DNA of 64,000 nucleotides from Natronorubrum halalkaliphilum (GCF_009834785.1 NZ_WUYX01000026.1:69252-133251); one strand, 5' to 3'; shown: positions 9,882-19,973, counted from the first letter of the stretch. The notes: generated by a model not told the origin, from the letters alone. Translations and numbers: made by a program.

Positions 9882-12800
9882 TCACTGCGCGACTGACTGA
9901 TAGTGAGATTTGATCAGTTCCCATTCGTATCCGAGATCGGACTCCGCTTCTGTCGCACAGGCCTTTGCTTCGTCATAGAGTCTCTGGATATGATCGATGT
10001 TCTCCCTCTCAAGTTCTGCTTCTATATGATGACGGAAGACACGTATCATGGTTAGTGGCGCGCCAATAGCAGCTAATTCTGCGTATGCGTCGTTGAGTTT
10101 GTGCCGCCCTGATTCCTCATTCCCGTTGGCTACCTGAACTGCACCGAGTAACCCAGCAGACTCTGCAGCAGCATGCTCGTCCTCAAATTTCGAGAAAATG
10201 TTTTGACTCCGCTCAAGCTTTTCCTGCGCTTTTTGATACTCCCCCTGAGCACGTACCATTATAGCAAGTCCCCCAAGGATCGTTGCCTCGCCATATTCAT
10301 CTGAGATTTCCTGGAAAATGTCAAGACTGCGTTCGTAGCTCTCTCGAGCGGTATTGAAGTCCTCCTGGTCCCTTGCAATTAGTGCTTTAACGCCGAGTGC
10401 TTTCGCCCATCCCTCCCGGTATCCGAGTTCACGTTCGATTTTAATACTCCGATCAATAAACTCAGATGCAGTTTCGTGATTTCCTTCATTACGAGAGACC
10501 AGTCCCAGTCCAATGAGTGCCTGTGCCTTTCCTCGTCGGTCATTCATGTTGCGCGTAATTTCGAAACTCCGCCGAAGATACTTGCGTGCTAACGGGAGAT
10601 CACCGCTATTCTGCGCGATAATCCCCAGATTTCCAAGACAAACTGCCTCGATATGGCCGCCAGCAACATCTCGGAAGAGACGTAAACTCCGCTCAAGATA
10701 CTCTTGAGCTGTCGTCAAGTCTCCTTCTTTCCGTGCAACTAACCCGAGATTGCTGAAACACATCGCTTCACCTCTCCGATCGCCAAGTTCACGGAAACAT
10801 TCCAAACTCTCTTGGAACCGGTCTCGCGCAGTTTCAGTGTCACCGCTAGCTTCGGCAACTAAACCAAGGTGATTGTAGCTTCGTGCAACCGCGTGTTTGT
10901 TTCCATGCTCAGTAGCGAGTTCAAGCGTGCGTTCATACTCGTACCTGCTTTTCTCGTAATTCCCTCGCAATCGGTGTGTATGTCCGCGCAGTTCCAACGC
11001 GCGACAGCGACTCTCATCTGGGCACATGTCCGGGAAGTCGTAGATTGCGGTTCGTGTCACTCCGAAAAGTGATGCCAGTGCCGGCCAGTTTTCCCCCATT
11101 TCGAAAATCATGTTGAGGAACTCGGTGACAACCACGTCTGGCTGATCGTTTATGCGATTGATGAGTTCTGAATCAGGAAACTCTAGGCTAAGTTCCTCTC
11201 GGTGTTCAGCGTCATCAAAGAGTGCAAATAACGATGTGAGGCAACGGGCGAAACGCCTATCGGACCGTTCACGTCGGCGACTATCACGTTGATTCACCTC
11301 ATGGTCGAAAGCGAGTCTTCTAAGGTAGAGTGTCGACCACAGTCGGTGCGTAGTACGAATAATCCCGTCGGTGTCGTCAGTTTCGACTGCGTAGAGAAAC
11401 CATCCTTCTAACGCAGCACGTATCTCTGCAATCTCGTCGTGCGTTTCCCAATCGTGGCCGTACTCATATCCAAGCGCGTGGACGAGTTCGGGTTTGATGC
11501 CGATCCCACTTGCGTTTAGCAGTGTCAACATAACTCCAACATCAGCTACTAACTCGGGATCAAACCGAGACAAATCTCTGATGGCAGTTTCGGAGTCCGG
11601 ATCCAACGTTTCATATCGGTTACGAACATTCCGTTCAAGTCCTGTATCACCATCTCCGCCAGTAACGGGTAACAGGAAGCTAAGTAGCATCATGTCACCG
11701 ATCTCGGCATTTGACCGTGATCGTATCTCGTTCCGTAGGGAGTCTGCATCGTGGTCAACTGTTCGGCCAGTCGCAGCCTCAAATCCCGCAATTACTCGTT
11801 CGATATCTGTTTTTGAGAGGCGAGGCAAGTGGTATCGGTGCAATGACTCAACGAGGTTAGACTGGCGCGGTCGGACGCTTGATTCAACTGGTCCAGTCCC
11901 GTCGAAGTCCTCTACTGCTGTTCGTAAATCATCGAACAGGAAGCTTACCTGCTCGTACCCGGATAATTTTTCCACCACCTCGAACACCGCACTTGCGCCC
12001 GGCTGTACTGCGTCTTCAACGACGACCAACGTGTGTTCATCTGAGGCTAAGATCGCCTGCTTCAACGCCTCAACGCTTTCGAACTGCGTTCCTCCCCCGG
12101 ACCCACTTTCCCGATACAGAACTGGGCCTGTTGATTGTGACTCGTACCAGCGAATGGCTACTTGCTTACAGAGCGTACTCTTTCCAGAACCCGGTCCACC
12201 AACGACGAAGTGGTCCTCTCCACTTTGGAGAGCTTCAAACAACTCCTGGCTCGCTGGTTTAGTCCCGTTCTTTCCAAGACGCTCGGCTGGCAGGCCGGCA
12301 TGAACATCTGCCAACGTAAATCCGATACGCCAGCACCGTTCAGGACGAGGATCGGGACCGTAAGCGAATCCACTTGGTGTTAACTGTTGGAACCCTTCTT
12401 CACGAGCCGGTTGTGATAGTAGACTTTCAATCGTAGCTCCCAACTCTGCTAACTGATTCCGGAGATCATCTAACTTCTCCGAAAGCACAAGTCCAGTCTC
12501 TGTCTCGAATACGTCCGCTAAATCTGTGCCCGCAATCCGCTGCTCAAAATCCGCGATAGCCTGCCGGTACGCTCGAGTGAGTGCTGCTTCAAGCGCCTGC
12601 CGCAACTGTGGCGTCTGTTCCAAATCATAGCCTTCTGTTGCAGCAATTGCGTCCGCGATTCGGCGTACAGCCGTTTCCTCATCTTCAAAAAGAAGGCTTA
12701 CTTGGTCTTTCTCTCGAGGCGATAGCTCGTGTGTAGAATCGGAGCCTTTAGCGAGCCGTACTGCTACGTCTGACCAGTTATCAACAACTCCGTTGAGTTC

Positions 12801-13001
12801 TTTCGTATCCCGACGCGCGTTCTCGTCTTTGATCGCTGATTCGAGTGCCTGAGTGAATTCGGTTGCAACCGCTTCCACTTCCTCCGAGTACCGCTGACGC
12901 CGAAGGATGTTTTGAACACGGCCAGCCGATACAGAAGTTGCTGTGGTAACACCTGCAGCAGTTAGATTAGTAACTAGTGAAACAACTTGATCCTCGACCA
13001 T
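9882..13001 (-). CDS. STAND-type ATPase with C-terminal TPR array
   Basis: A 1039-residue protein from the ATG at 13001 (a TTG at 13022 would add seven residues). The N-terminal ~200 residues are helical and unrecognised, beginning with a short hydrophobic helix. The NTPase has a Walker A GGPGSGKST near residues 268-276 and a Walker-B-like LVVVEDA near 330, followed by a long helical/winged region. About residues 695-1000 hold at least six tetratricopeptide repeats of the 40-residue Rapsyn/LGN type (GLVxxxxGDxxTAxxxxxxSL). NTPase plus TPR sensor is the plan of STAND regulators, which include anti-phage Avs-like proteins and transcriptional activators. No effector domain is evident at the N-terminus, so the output is unknown. 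It lies on the same strand as the AAA+ pair, 427 bases away. Confidence 0.75.
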   Translation of the reverse strand: MVEDQVVSLVTNLTAAGVTTATSVSAGRVQNILRRQRYSEEVEAVATEFTQALESAIKDENARRDTKELNGVVDNWSDVAVRLAKGSDSTHELSPREKDQVSLLFEDEETAVRRIADAIAATEGYDLEQTPQLRQALEAALTRAYRQAIADFEQRIAGTDLADVFETETGLVLSEKLDDLRNQLAELGATIESLLSQPAREEGFQQLTPSGFAYGPDPRPERCWRIGFTLADVHAGLPAERLGKNGTKPASQELFEALQSGEDHFVVGGPGSGKSTLCKQVAIRWYESQSTGPVLYRESGSGGGTQFESVEALKQAILASDEHTLVVVEDAVQPGASAVFEVVEKLSGYEQVSFLFDDLRTAVEDFDGTGPVESSVRPRQSNLVESLHRYHLPRLSKTDIERVIAGFEAATGRTVDHDADSLRNEIRSRSNAEIGDMMLLSFLLPVTGGDGDTGLERNVRNRYETLDPDSETAIRDLSRFDPELVADVGVMLTLLNASGIGIKPELVHALGYEYGHDWETHDEIAEIRAALEGWFLYAVETDDTDGIIRTTHRLWSTLYLRRLAFDHEVNQRDSRRRERSDRRFARCLTSLFALFDDAEHREELSLEFPDSELINRINDQPDVVVTEFLNMIFEMGENWPALASLFGVTRTAIYDFPDMCPDESRCRALELRGHTHRLRGNYEKSRYEYERTLELATEHGNKHAVARSYNHLGLVAEASGDTETARDRFQESLECFRELGDRRGEAMCFSNLGLVARKEGDLTTAQEYLERSLRLFRDVAGGHIEAVCLGNLGIIAQNSGDLPLARKYLRRSFEITRNMNDRRGKAQALIGLGLVSRNEGNHETASEFIDRSIKIERELGYREGWAKALGVKALIARDQEDFNTARESYERSLDIFQEISDEYGEATILGGLAIMVRAQGEYQKAQEKLERSQNIFSKFEDEHAAAESAGLLGAVQVANGNEESGRHKLNDAYAELAAIGAPLTMIRVFRHHIEAELERENIDHIQRLYDEAKACATEAESDLGYEWELIKSHYQSVAQ

Positions 13002-13428
13002 GCGCGGCCAAGACACTATCAAATATTGAATGTTACCCCGCGTACGGTAGCACTGGAAACCTTGTTCTCATGGAAGCGGGTTTATATTGAGGGGTTCAGT
13101 GATGATATTGACGGAAACGTCTCGGCAGGAATTTCGTCGAAAAAATTGGAAATAGAACGGGTCGGAGATGAGGACATTTTCCCGCCCCTCTACGAATCTC
13201 AAATGAGTGTCCGTCTCCTGCGATAGTGAACAGTACACGTAGATTGAAACGTCGATTGCACAGCCAATGGGATACATCTACGACCCTTCGCAATACGTCG
13301 AAGTGAGCGGTATTGATGACTACGTATGATGTCAATTCTATACTCGTAATCTGCCGATCAAGCGCCTAGCGGTCAACCAACAATCGAGGAGGTACCGAAC
13401 TGACCGTACCGTGTCGGACCGAACCGAC
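13002..13428. other. Intergenic stretch between STAND and Cdc48-like genes
   Basis: It should hold the promoter of the STAND gene and the 3' end of the AAA+ operon. Frames up to 79 codons exist on both strands, but none has a recognisable product or ribosome-binding site. No repeat or strong hairpin was noticed. Confidence 0.4.
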
Positions 13429-15777
13429 TCAGTCTGCCGATGCGAATCCGCCGGTACTACTCGAGTCGCTCTCACCAGTCAGTTCCATCACTGCCTCTTC
13501 GAAATGGCGCATCTCTATCGTGGTCGGAACGGCACTCTCAGCCTCGAGGGAGTCGGTGTTGATCGCTTCTTCGAGCGCGATTGTGGCCGCGCAGTCACAG
13601 ATCGCCGCCAACGTACTCCCTGAGACACCGTCTGTCTCTTTCGCGATGGTATCAAGTGCGACGTCGCCGGCGAGTGGCTTCTCTTCGGTGTGGATCTCGA
13701 GGATCTTCCAGCGGGCGGTGAGATCGGGGAGACCAACAGTTACCGGGTCACCGAGGCGCCCGTCACGGAGGACCGCGTCGTCGATCCGGTCGGGGCGGTT
13801 CGTCGCCGCGATGACGGTGACATCACCGCGGTCGGTCACCCCATCGAGCTCGGTCAGGAACTGACTGACGACGCGTTCGCCGACGGGACCAGTCGTCCCA
13901 CGTTCCGGGACGAGGCTGTCGAACTCGTCGAAAAACAACACTGTCGGTCCCGTTTCACGGGCTGTTTCGAACACCTCTCGGACTTCCGCCTCCGCACTGC
14001 CGACGGCGCCACCGAGCAATTCCGGCCCGTTGACGAGCATGAAGTTAGCCTCGGCTTCGGTGGCGACAGCGTTCGCGAGCATCGTCTTGCCCGTACCGGG
14101 CGGGCCAGCGAGGAGGACGCCCGCTCGCGGTGAGATATCCATCGCGTCGAACGAGTCGGCGTACTCAGTTGGGAGCACCGCTGCTTCGTAGAGCTGGTGT
14201 TTGACGTCTTCGAGCCCGCCGATATCGTCCCAGTTCGTTTCCGGGACGGTCACGCGATGGTCAACGAGGCCGCTTGGCTCGACGGTCTCGAGTGCTGTCT
14301 CGATATCCCCGGCGGTCACCTCACAGCGGTCGAACCAATCGATGATCTGTTCACGATCCCTCCCCGACCACTCCGTATCGAGGAGGTAGGTGACATCCAG
14401 GTTGGCGTCGTCGAGGTGGCGGCTGAACGCCTGTTGCTGAGCCGCGTCGACGACGGCTTCGATATCCGCTCCGGTGTAGCCGTGTGTGCGGGCAGCGATC
14501 GCCTCGAGGTCGACGTCGTCCGCCAGCGGGACGTCGCGGGTGTGAACACCGAATATCTCTTCGCGACCCTCCGCCGAGGGCGGGCCGACCTCGATCGTGG
14601 CCCCGAGGCGACCCGGCCGGCGTAGCGCGGGGTCGATCTGTTCGGCGTTGTTCGTCGATCCGATGACGATAACGTCGTCGTTCTCCTCGAGTCCGTCCAT
14701 GACCGAGAGGAGCTGGCCGACGACCCGTCGTTCGGTCGTGTCCGTCGGCGACGCGGTCCGGACTTGCCCGAGGCTATCGAGTTCGTCGAAGTAGATGATA
14801 CTCGGCGCGTTTGCGCGAGCGGCGTCGAACAGGTCACGGAGCCGGCGTTCGGCTTCGCCGTACCACTTGCTCATCACCTCCGGGCCGTCGATACGGTAGA
14901 AGGCGGCGTCGGTTTCGTTGGCGAGTGTCTTCGCCAGCAGCGTTTTGCCGGTGCCGGGCGGACCGCGAAGGAGGATGCCCGTCGATTGGTCGTCGCCGAG
15001 GAACGATTTGAGTTCGGGGAACGCGAACGGAAGTTCGGTGACTTCCCGGAACTGCTCGATGATGTCGTCGAGGCCGCCGATGTCGTCGTAGGTGACGTCG
15101 GCGATTTCGTCGTCGGTGAGGCGGAACTCGTTCGTACCGGCGTAGCTCCTCGAGTCATCGCCGCTGGCCGGTTCATCGTCCTCGTCAGTAGTCTCACTCG
15201 AGTACCGGTCGCCACCAGTATCGGGCTGGTACTCGTAGACGACTTCGTGGTCGTCACGGTCTGTCGAGTACGGGGCTCCGGGACCGTCGTTGTGGGCGAC
15301 GAACTCGAGAGTCGTCTCAGCTGTAATGGTAACGACCGATCCCGGAAACGTGCCGACGACGTTGGCGACCCCAGTGTTTCTGTCAATGGCGTCGATGCCG
15401 ACTAAGACGTTTTTGGAGGCGTAGACCGGACGGCCGAGTAGTGCCTCGCGGAGCTCTTGGTAGGCAGCGGACGTATCGGACAGTGACGGCGGGATCCGGA
15501 CGGTAACACGGCTGGCAGGCGTTGCGGGAACGGGCGTGATGTAGACCGTTGCACCAGGTGCGAGACTCAACGCGTTTCGGTCGGGCCGCCCGAGTGCGAC
15601 GATCCCTTCGTTCTCTCCGTCGGTCCGTGTCAAGCGCAGGAGGAGGTCTCGGTCACCGACGCTGACGGAAACGGCATCGCCGACGGAACACTCGAGGTCG
15701 GTGTAGATGTCGTCACTGACAGCGGCGATGCCTTCGGCGTTCAGTTCGGGGGAGAGTTTGGTGAGGGTGGCTTGCAT
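13429..15777 (-). CDS. Cdc48/VCP-like tandem AAA+ ATPase
   Basis: Residues 1-190 resemble the Cdc48 N-domain (double-psi barrel). D1 has Walker A GPPGTGKT at 272-279, an aromatic pore loop SKWYGE near 303-308, Walker B IIYFDE and a sensor STNN. D2 has Walker A at 558-565, Walker B VLFFDE and ATNRPD. Compared with canonical Cdc48, the D2 pore loop lacks the aromatic residue (ELLGGAVGSAE), and the second arginine of each arginine-finger segment is altered (RRPGRLGAT, RDGRLGDP). Canonical Cdc48 unfolds tagged proteins; this divergent paralogue probably works on a narrower set. It follows the 555-residue AAA+ gene by 66 bases on the same strand, so the two form an operon. Confidence 0.85.
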   Translation of the reverse strand: MQATLTKLSPELNAEGIAAVSDDIYTDLECSVGDAVSVSVGDRDLLLRLTRTDGENEGIVALGRPDRNALSLAPGATVYITPVPATPASRVTVRIPPSLSDTSAAYQELREALLGRPVYASKNVLVGIDAIDRNTGVANVVGTFPGSVVTITAETTLEFVAHNDGPGAPYSTDRDDHEVVYEYQPDTGGDRYSSETTDEDDEPASGDDSRSYAGTNEFRLTDDEIADVTYDDIGGLDDIIEQFREVTELPFAFPELKSFLGDDQSTGILLRGPPGTGKTLLAKTLANETDAAFYRIDGPEVMSKWYGEAERRLRDLFDAARANAPSIIYFDELDSLGQVRTASPTDTTERRVVGQLLSVMDGLEENDDVIVIGSTNNAEQIDPALRRPGRLGATIEVGPPSAEGREEIFGVHTRDVPLADDVDLEAIAARTHGYTGADIEAVVDAAQQQAFSRHLDDANLDVTYLLDTEWSGRDREQIIDWFDRCEVTAGDIETALETVEPSGLVDHRVTVPETNWDDIGGLEDVKHQLYEAAVLPTEYADSFDAMDISPRAGVLLAGPPGTGKTMLANAVATEAEANFMLVNGPELLGGAVGSAEAEVREVFETARETGPTVLFFDEFDSLVPERGTTGPVGERVVSQFLTELDGVTDRGDVTVIAATNRPDRIDDAVLRDGRLGDPVTVGLPDLTARWKILEIHTEEKPLAGDVALDTIAKETDGVSGSTLAAICDCAATIALEEAINTDSLEAESAVPTTIEMRHFEEAVMELTGESDSSSTGGFASAD

Positions 15778-15843
15778 GGGTGGATGGGCTCGAATTCCGT
15801 CGCCGTCGTTCAGAGACAGTACGCCGCCAACTGCAGTGAGCGA

Positions 15844-17511
15844 TCAGTAGAACCCGCCGCGGCCGGAGTCGTCGCTACTGGCCGCTGAGTCATCCACGTC
15901 GGTCGGGTAGTCCTCGAGTGCGGCCCTGATATCGTCCCGTCGGATTTCGAGCTCGTCGTCGCTGCCACCGGCGTCGGCGACACGGCGCATGGCGTACCAG
16001 CGGAGGGCGTGGTCGCAGACGCCAGTCATGGTGGCTGCGGGAACGTCGCTGTCGAACTGAGCGGCAATCCAGTCCGCGGAGACGTCGTCGGCAAACGGGT
16101 AGTCGCCGGCGTGAGACTCGATAACCGCGTTCGCTGTCTCACTGTCGGGCACTGGGACGCGGATGTGGCGTTCGAGTCGCCCGGTCCGCAGGAGGGCATC
16201 GTCAAGCGCGTGCGGGCGATTGGTCGCCCCAACGACGAGCACGTCGTCGATATCTTTGAACCCGTCCAGTTCGGCCAGGAGGGTGTTGATGAAATCGACC
16301 TCGTAGGAGGCGTGAACGTCGTTGCGGCTGGGGGCGAGCGCATCGATTTCGTCGAAAAAGACCACGCTGGGGGCGTTCTCCCGGGCGGACTCGAAGACCT
16401 TTCTGATGTTCTTTTCCGTACTGCCGACGAGGGAGTCCTGGAGTTCGGGTCCTTCGACGGTGATGAACGTCCGGTCGTACTCATTGGCGACCGCTTTTGC
16501 GAGCATGGTCTTCCCGTTACCTGGCGGTCCGTAGAGGAGGACACCGGCGGCGGCAAGGCCACACTCGTCGTAGGTTTGTGGGAACTGTTTGGGGTACTCG
16601 ATCGCGGCTTGGAGCTCGGCTTTCACCTCCTCGAGGCCACCGATATCGTCGAAGTTCACGTCCGTCTCCTCGACGAATCGGTCGTCCGTTGCATCTGCCG
16701 ACTGCGGCCCGAATCGGGAACGCGGTTTCGAGTCGGCCGTGACGGACAGGCTCTCGATGAGCGTGTCCGTCTGTACTGTCTGTTCGACACCGACAGCCAC
16801 CCGCTGGAAGGCCTGTTTGGTTCCCGTTCGGAGTTCGAGGGCGGACAAGCCCTCGACAGCCTCTTGGAGGGTTTCGTCCGTCGTGTCGACGGTGACCCCG
16901 ACATCGCTTTTCGCAGCGAACTCCTCGAGGTAGGTCTCGAGGAGCGCACACGCCCGGTCCGTGTCGGGTTCGTCGACTTCGATCGCAGCCTCGAACGGGA
17001 TCGATGACGAACTGAACGAGTCAAATGCCGTAGTCGCGATGACGAGGACTCGCGCATCGGTTTGCTCGATGCGTGCGAATTCGGCGCGGAGCGTGTTGAG
17101 CAGGTCGTCACGGTGCCACTGGTTGAACTGGTCGAGAACGAGAACACTCGGGGCGGCCGCGATGGCGTCGCGAACGGCTTGGCCCACGATCTCAGTGGCG
17201 TCTCCAGGGGTGTTCTGGAAGTGTTGTAACCAGCCGATGGAAAATCCGTCTGCGGCAAGTTCGCCACAGATGGCATCGACGAAGAGCGTCTTCCCGTTTC
17301 CGCTCGGCCCGTGAACGAGCAGGTTGGAGGTCGTGATCCCAGCATCGACCGCGAGCGGTTCGATAATGTTCCGCGCGAAGGCTTTCGAATCGGCGAGTCC
17401 GACGATGTCCTCCAGCGTCGTTTCCGGGGTCGCATCGAACGTCAGGTCGAGGTCAACGTCAGCGGGGTCGCTGTCAACCGTGGCGGGCTTGGGGGTGAAG
17501 TATTCAGACAT
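15844..17511 (-). CDS. Tandem AAA+ ATPase, partner of the Cdc48-like gene
   Basis: A 555-residue protein with two AAA+ modules and no Cdc48 N-domain. D1 (about 35-240) keeps Walker A GPSGNGKT (68-75), but its Walker B reads VLVLDQ, with Gln128 in place of the catalytic Glu; such a module would bind ATP but hydrolyse it poorly. D2 (about 285-530) is intact: IGGLEEVK entry, Walker A GPPGNGKT (328-335), Walker B VVFFDE, sensor ATNRP and RTGRLERH. The D2 pore loop is ELQDSLVGSTE, without the usual Trp/Tyr. The acidic tail ends in GRGGFY, which could be a docking peptide. It is first in a two-gene operon with the Cdc48-like gene. A hetero-oligomer of the two is an inference from adjacency. Confidence 0.82.
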   Translation of the reverse strand: MSEYFTPKPATVDSDPADVDLDLTFDATPETTLEDIVGLADSKAFARNIIEPLAVDAGITTSNLLVHGPSGNGKTLFVDAICGELAADGFSIGWLQHFQNTPGDATEIVGQAVRDAIAAAPSVLVLDQFNQWHRDDLLNTLRAEFARIEQTDARVLVIATTAFDSFSSSSIPFEAAIEVDEPDTDRACALLETYLEEFAAKSDVGVTVDTTDETLQEAVEGLSALELRTGTKQAFQRVAVGVEQTVQTDTLIESLSVTADSKPRSRFGPQSADATDDRFVEETDVNFDDIGGLEEVKAELQAAIEYPKQFPQTYDECGLAAAGVLLYGPPGNGKTMLAKAVANEYDRTFITVEGPELQDSLVGSTEKNIRKVFESARENAPSVVFFDEIDALAPSRNDVHASYEVDFINTLLAELDGFKDIDDVLVVGATNRPHALDDALLRTGRLERHIRVPVPDSETANAVIESHAGDYPFADDVSADWIAAQFDSDVPAATMTGVCDHALRWYAMRRVADAGGSDDELEIRRDDIRAALEDYPTDVDDSAASSDDSGRGGFY

Positions 17512-17768
17512 GGATTTGGGCGATGGCTGCGGTGTGGTTTGCGAGCGGTTCGTCGCAGTAGCTACTATGTGGATGCACCTACATAATACTAGGGGAAGTC
17601 GGGTTTGCAGATACGCCTTTCTAATATATTCTGTACCGAGAATTCAGAACCGCTACGTGGGTAGGTGAAGATGAATCGATCAGTTCCCAGCGCTCGCTCG
17701 GTGCCATCCCTATCGAACAGTTGGTCTGCAGACACAAAACCAATACCTGGTCGGTCAGCTACTCGAAA

Positions 17769-19424
17769 TCAAATCGCTAGTAGCAGCAACCAGAGCGGGA
17801 CATAGTAGATTGTATACCCGTCCTTTTCGACTTGGAGCGTTTCGGCGGTCTGGCAATCTCGTGGAACAATATCAGTCAAAACGATTCGGTATGGAGACTG
17901 GAATTCTCCTTCATCGTGGGCTGGCTGTGCGTCAGTCGGATCAAACGCTTCGACGGCCGCTGCGGCTTCGGCCGGCGTTTTCACGCCCTGATACGCCAGT
18001 GAGATCGGAACGAGCAGCGGTTCCGTATCTGATCGGATGACAAAGTCGACGAGGCCGCTCGAGGTTTCCGCGTACTCAACGTTGGAATCGTAGTTTTCGG
18101 AGAGATGAGTGAGACGTTTGAGGTGATCGAAACACACCTGCTGAGCGACTGCACTCTCGAATTCACGATTCCAGTCTGCATCGGATCCACGAAGTTGCCG
18201 TTGAGAGAAAATCGCCATATGATGTGGATCGCGGAGATACAGCCGTCCCTCTCGGTGTGATTGCAGCGAATAATCGTGCGAACGCGAGAGGACGATCGCC
18301 TGTTCGAGATAGTCGAAATAATCATCGAGCGTTCGACGATCGATCCCGGTGCTTCTGGCTAACGCAGTATAATTGATCGGCTCATCATCGGGAAGCGCGG
18401 CGGCAGCACAGAGCTTGAACAGATTCTCCGGATTTCGCAGGGAATGTTGCTCCGCCAGTGACTTGTAGACTAACAACTGCAGATTCGTACGACCTTGTTG
18501 AGCGCCGTCGTGCTGACTGTCCGTAACGGGTAGTCCACCGTGATACAGATACGTGTTCACGCCCTCCTTCAGGTTCGGTTTCAACTCGGCAATGTCCTTG
18601 TCGAAGTAGATCTCGTCGAAGGCAGCGAGACTCTGCTCGAAGCCGTCTCCCGTCCCATCTTTTAACCGCTTTCGGGCAGCTTGCAGCGGCTCTCCATCTG
18701 ATCCACCGCCTTTGTGCCGCGTTTTCACGAACGCACGGGTCTCTCCCTCTTCAGTCCGTTCGACCCAATCTGCAAACTTCTCCGGCATCAACCGAAAATG
18801 CTCGTGGTCTCCCTCGAGGATAGCGTGCTTTTCGGAATCCGCCGAAACGATAAGATACGTATTATCATACATGACGTCCAGAAGTGGCTCTTTCCAGGCG
18901 TCTGGATCGTCAGATGCGAGGACGTCGATATCGTCGACGATTATGAGATGGGCACCCTGCGTTACCTGCGTTTGCTGATACCACTCGATGACCTCTACAA
19001 ACTTCTGAATGCGCGACTCTTCCGGCAGCAGTTGATACTGACTGTCTTCAAGGGGGAGATACAGGATCTGTTCTTTCGCGAGCGCGTTCTCGAGTTCGTA
19101 ATCGCCGTTCGTTTCGCCGATCCGATCCGTGAGTTGCGCATCGGTCGACGCCAGAGCGACGTTGATGAATTTCTGTAACAGGGTCGTCTTTCCGATCCCA
19201 TACGGACCAGTGATCGTACGAGAGACGGCGGTTTTCTCGTTTGCGTCGTCAACTAACTTGGTGCTGTGAAATGACTTCACGAGATTGTAGAGGTCGGATC
19301 GTTCCTCTTTGTCTATCGTCGGGAGACCGGTATCGGCAGTTGACCGCCACCACGGGTTTTGCGCCTCTGCTTCGCTAATGAAATCCAGTGTATCGCTAAA
19401 TGAGCTGGCTAACTCTGCTGACAT
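17769..19424 (-). CDS. Archaeal ATPase of the AAA_14/DUF4143 type
   Basis: A 551-residue P-loop ATPase. Walker A GPYGIGKTT is at 73-81 and Walker B LIIVDDIDVL follows. A winged-helix-like segment (YTALARSTGIDRRTLDDYFDYL) comes next, and the C-terminal part has the restriction-endonuclease-like DUF4143 layout (SGLVDFVI then LLVPISL). In active nucleases of this fold the last element reads E-x-K; here it is P-I-S, so the site looks dead. The last residues (YYVPLWLLLLAI) are hydrophobic. DUF4143 ATPases are common and mostly unassigned. It is divergent from the orc1/cdc6 gene across a 612-base region and may belong to the same accessory module. Confidence 0.7.
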   Translation of the reverse strand: MSAELASSFSDTLDFISEAEAQNPWWRSTADTGLPTIDKEERSDLYNLVKSFHSTKLVDDANEKTAVSRTITGPYGIGKTTLLQKFINVALASTDAQLTDRIGETNGDYELENALAKEQILYLPLEDSQYQLLPEESRIQKFVEVIEWYQQTQVTQGAHLIIVDDIDVLASDDPDAWKEPLLDVMYDNTYLIVSADSEKHAILEGDHEHFRLMPEKFADWVERTEEGETRAFVKTRHKGGGSDGEPLQAARKRLKDGTGDGFEQSLAAFDEIYFDKDIAELKPNLKEGVNTYLYHGGLPVTDSQHDGAQQGRTNLQLLVYKSLAEQHSLRNPENLFKLCAAAALPDDEPINYTALARSTGIDRRTLDDYFDYLEQAIVLSRSHDYSLQSHREGRLYLRDPHHMAIFSQRQLRGSDADWNREFESAVAQQVCFDHLKRLTHLSENYDSNVEYAETSSGLVDFVIRSDTEPLLVPISLAYQGVKTPAEAAAAVEAFDPTDAQPAHDEGEFQSPYRIVLTDIVPRDCQTAETLQVEKDGYTIYYVPLWLLLLAI

Positions 19425-19460
19425 TGGTTCTTCTTCAAACCGAAAACAAATAAACTCTGT

Positions 19461-19501
19461 GTCTATAATCGCTGTCTTAGAGAAAAGACGATATTATAGA
19501 C
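19461..19501. repeat. Nested 41-bp palindrome
   Basis: Outer 9-bp arms GTCTATAAT (19461-19469) and ATTATAGAC (19493-19501) enclose inner arms GTCTT (19474-19478) and AAGAC (19485-19489). It sits 37-77 bases upstream of the DUF4143 ATPase start codon, where a promoter-bound regulator could act; it could also form a cruciform. Confidence 0.65.
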
Positions 19502-19885
19502 ACGCTTTATTGGAGTTAATTCAGTTGTAGGTTAGGTGACACAGGAGGCTTTGATGACTCCTTCGGCGTAGTTCACCCTCTGAATCCAGCCTCGAGGCGC
19601 TCACCTTGGTTATAAATAGAACTCTCGATTTTGGAAGTCGCGATCTCTGAAATCGTAATTTCCTCTCAGACTCACAGGATGATTCCCTCACAGAATTTAT
19701 AACAACCTGCTTCGGTCGGGTATCTCCGACTACTGAAGCCGATTTTTTGACGGATTGTCTCGCTATCGCTGAAAGCTTCGGAAACGGTGGAGGGGGTATA
19801 GCTAATCAACCGAATCAGGCGCTCAATGGTCGAATGACAGCAGAGGAGGCGCGAAACTAGACCGTACCTCCAATGGAAATAGCCA

Positions 19886-19895
19886 TTTCCGGAAA
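19886..19895. promoter_or_regulatory. TTTCCGGAAA palindrome, distal site before orc1/cdc6
   Basis: A perfect 10-bp palindrome, preceded by GGAAAT-AGCC-ATTTCC so that two overlapping inverted repeats occur. It is one of four TT(T/C)CCGGAAA-type sites noticed, all upstream of orc1/cdc6 or of the polymerase cassette. Confidence 0.5.
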
Positions 19896-19973
19896 ATCGA
19901 GCTCAGATCGCGCCAGTACCCGGAGAAACGCGGTAGCTTCCTATTTTTCTTGTTCGAGAAGTTTAAAAGGAGC

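Noticed and set aside
16009-17007. 332-codon plus-strand frame over the smaller AAA+ gene
   Set aside because: Antisense of intact AAA+ motifs.
19774-19800. Origin recognition box
   Set aside because: GGAAAC followed by a G-run resembles haloarchaeal ORB, but only one loose copy is present and the flanking half does not match; not called as an origin.
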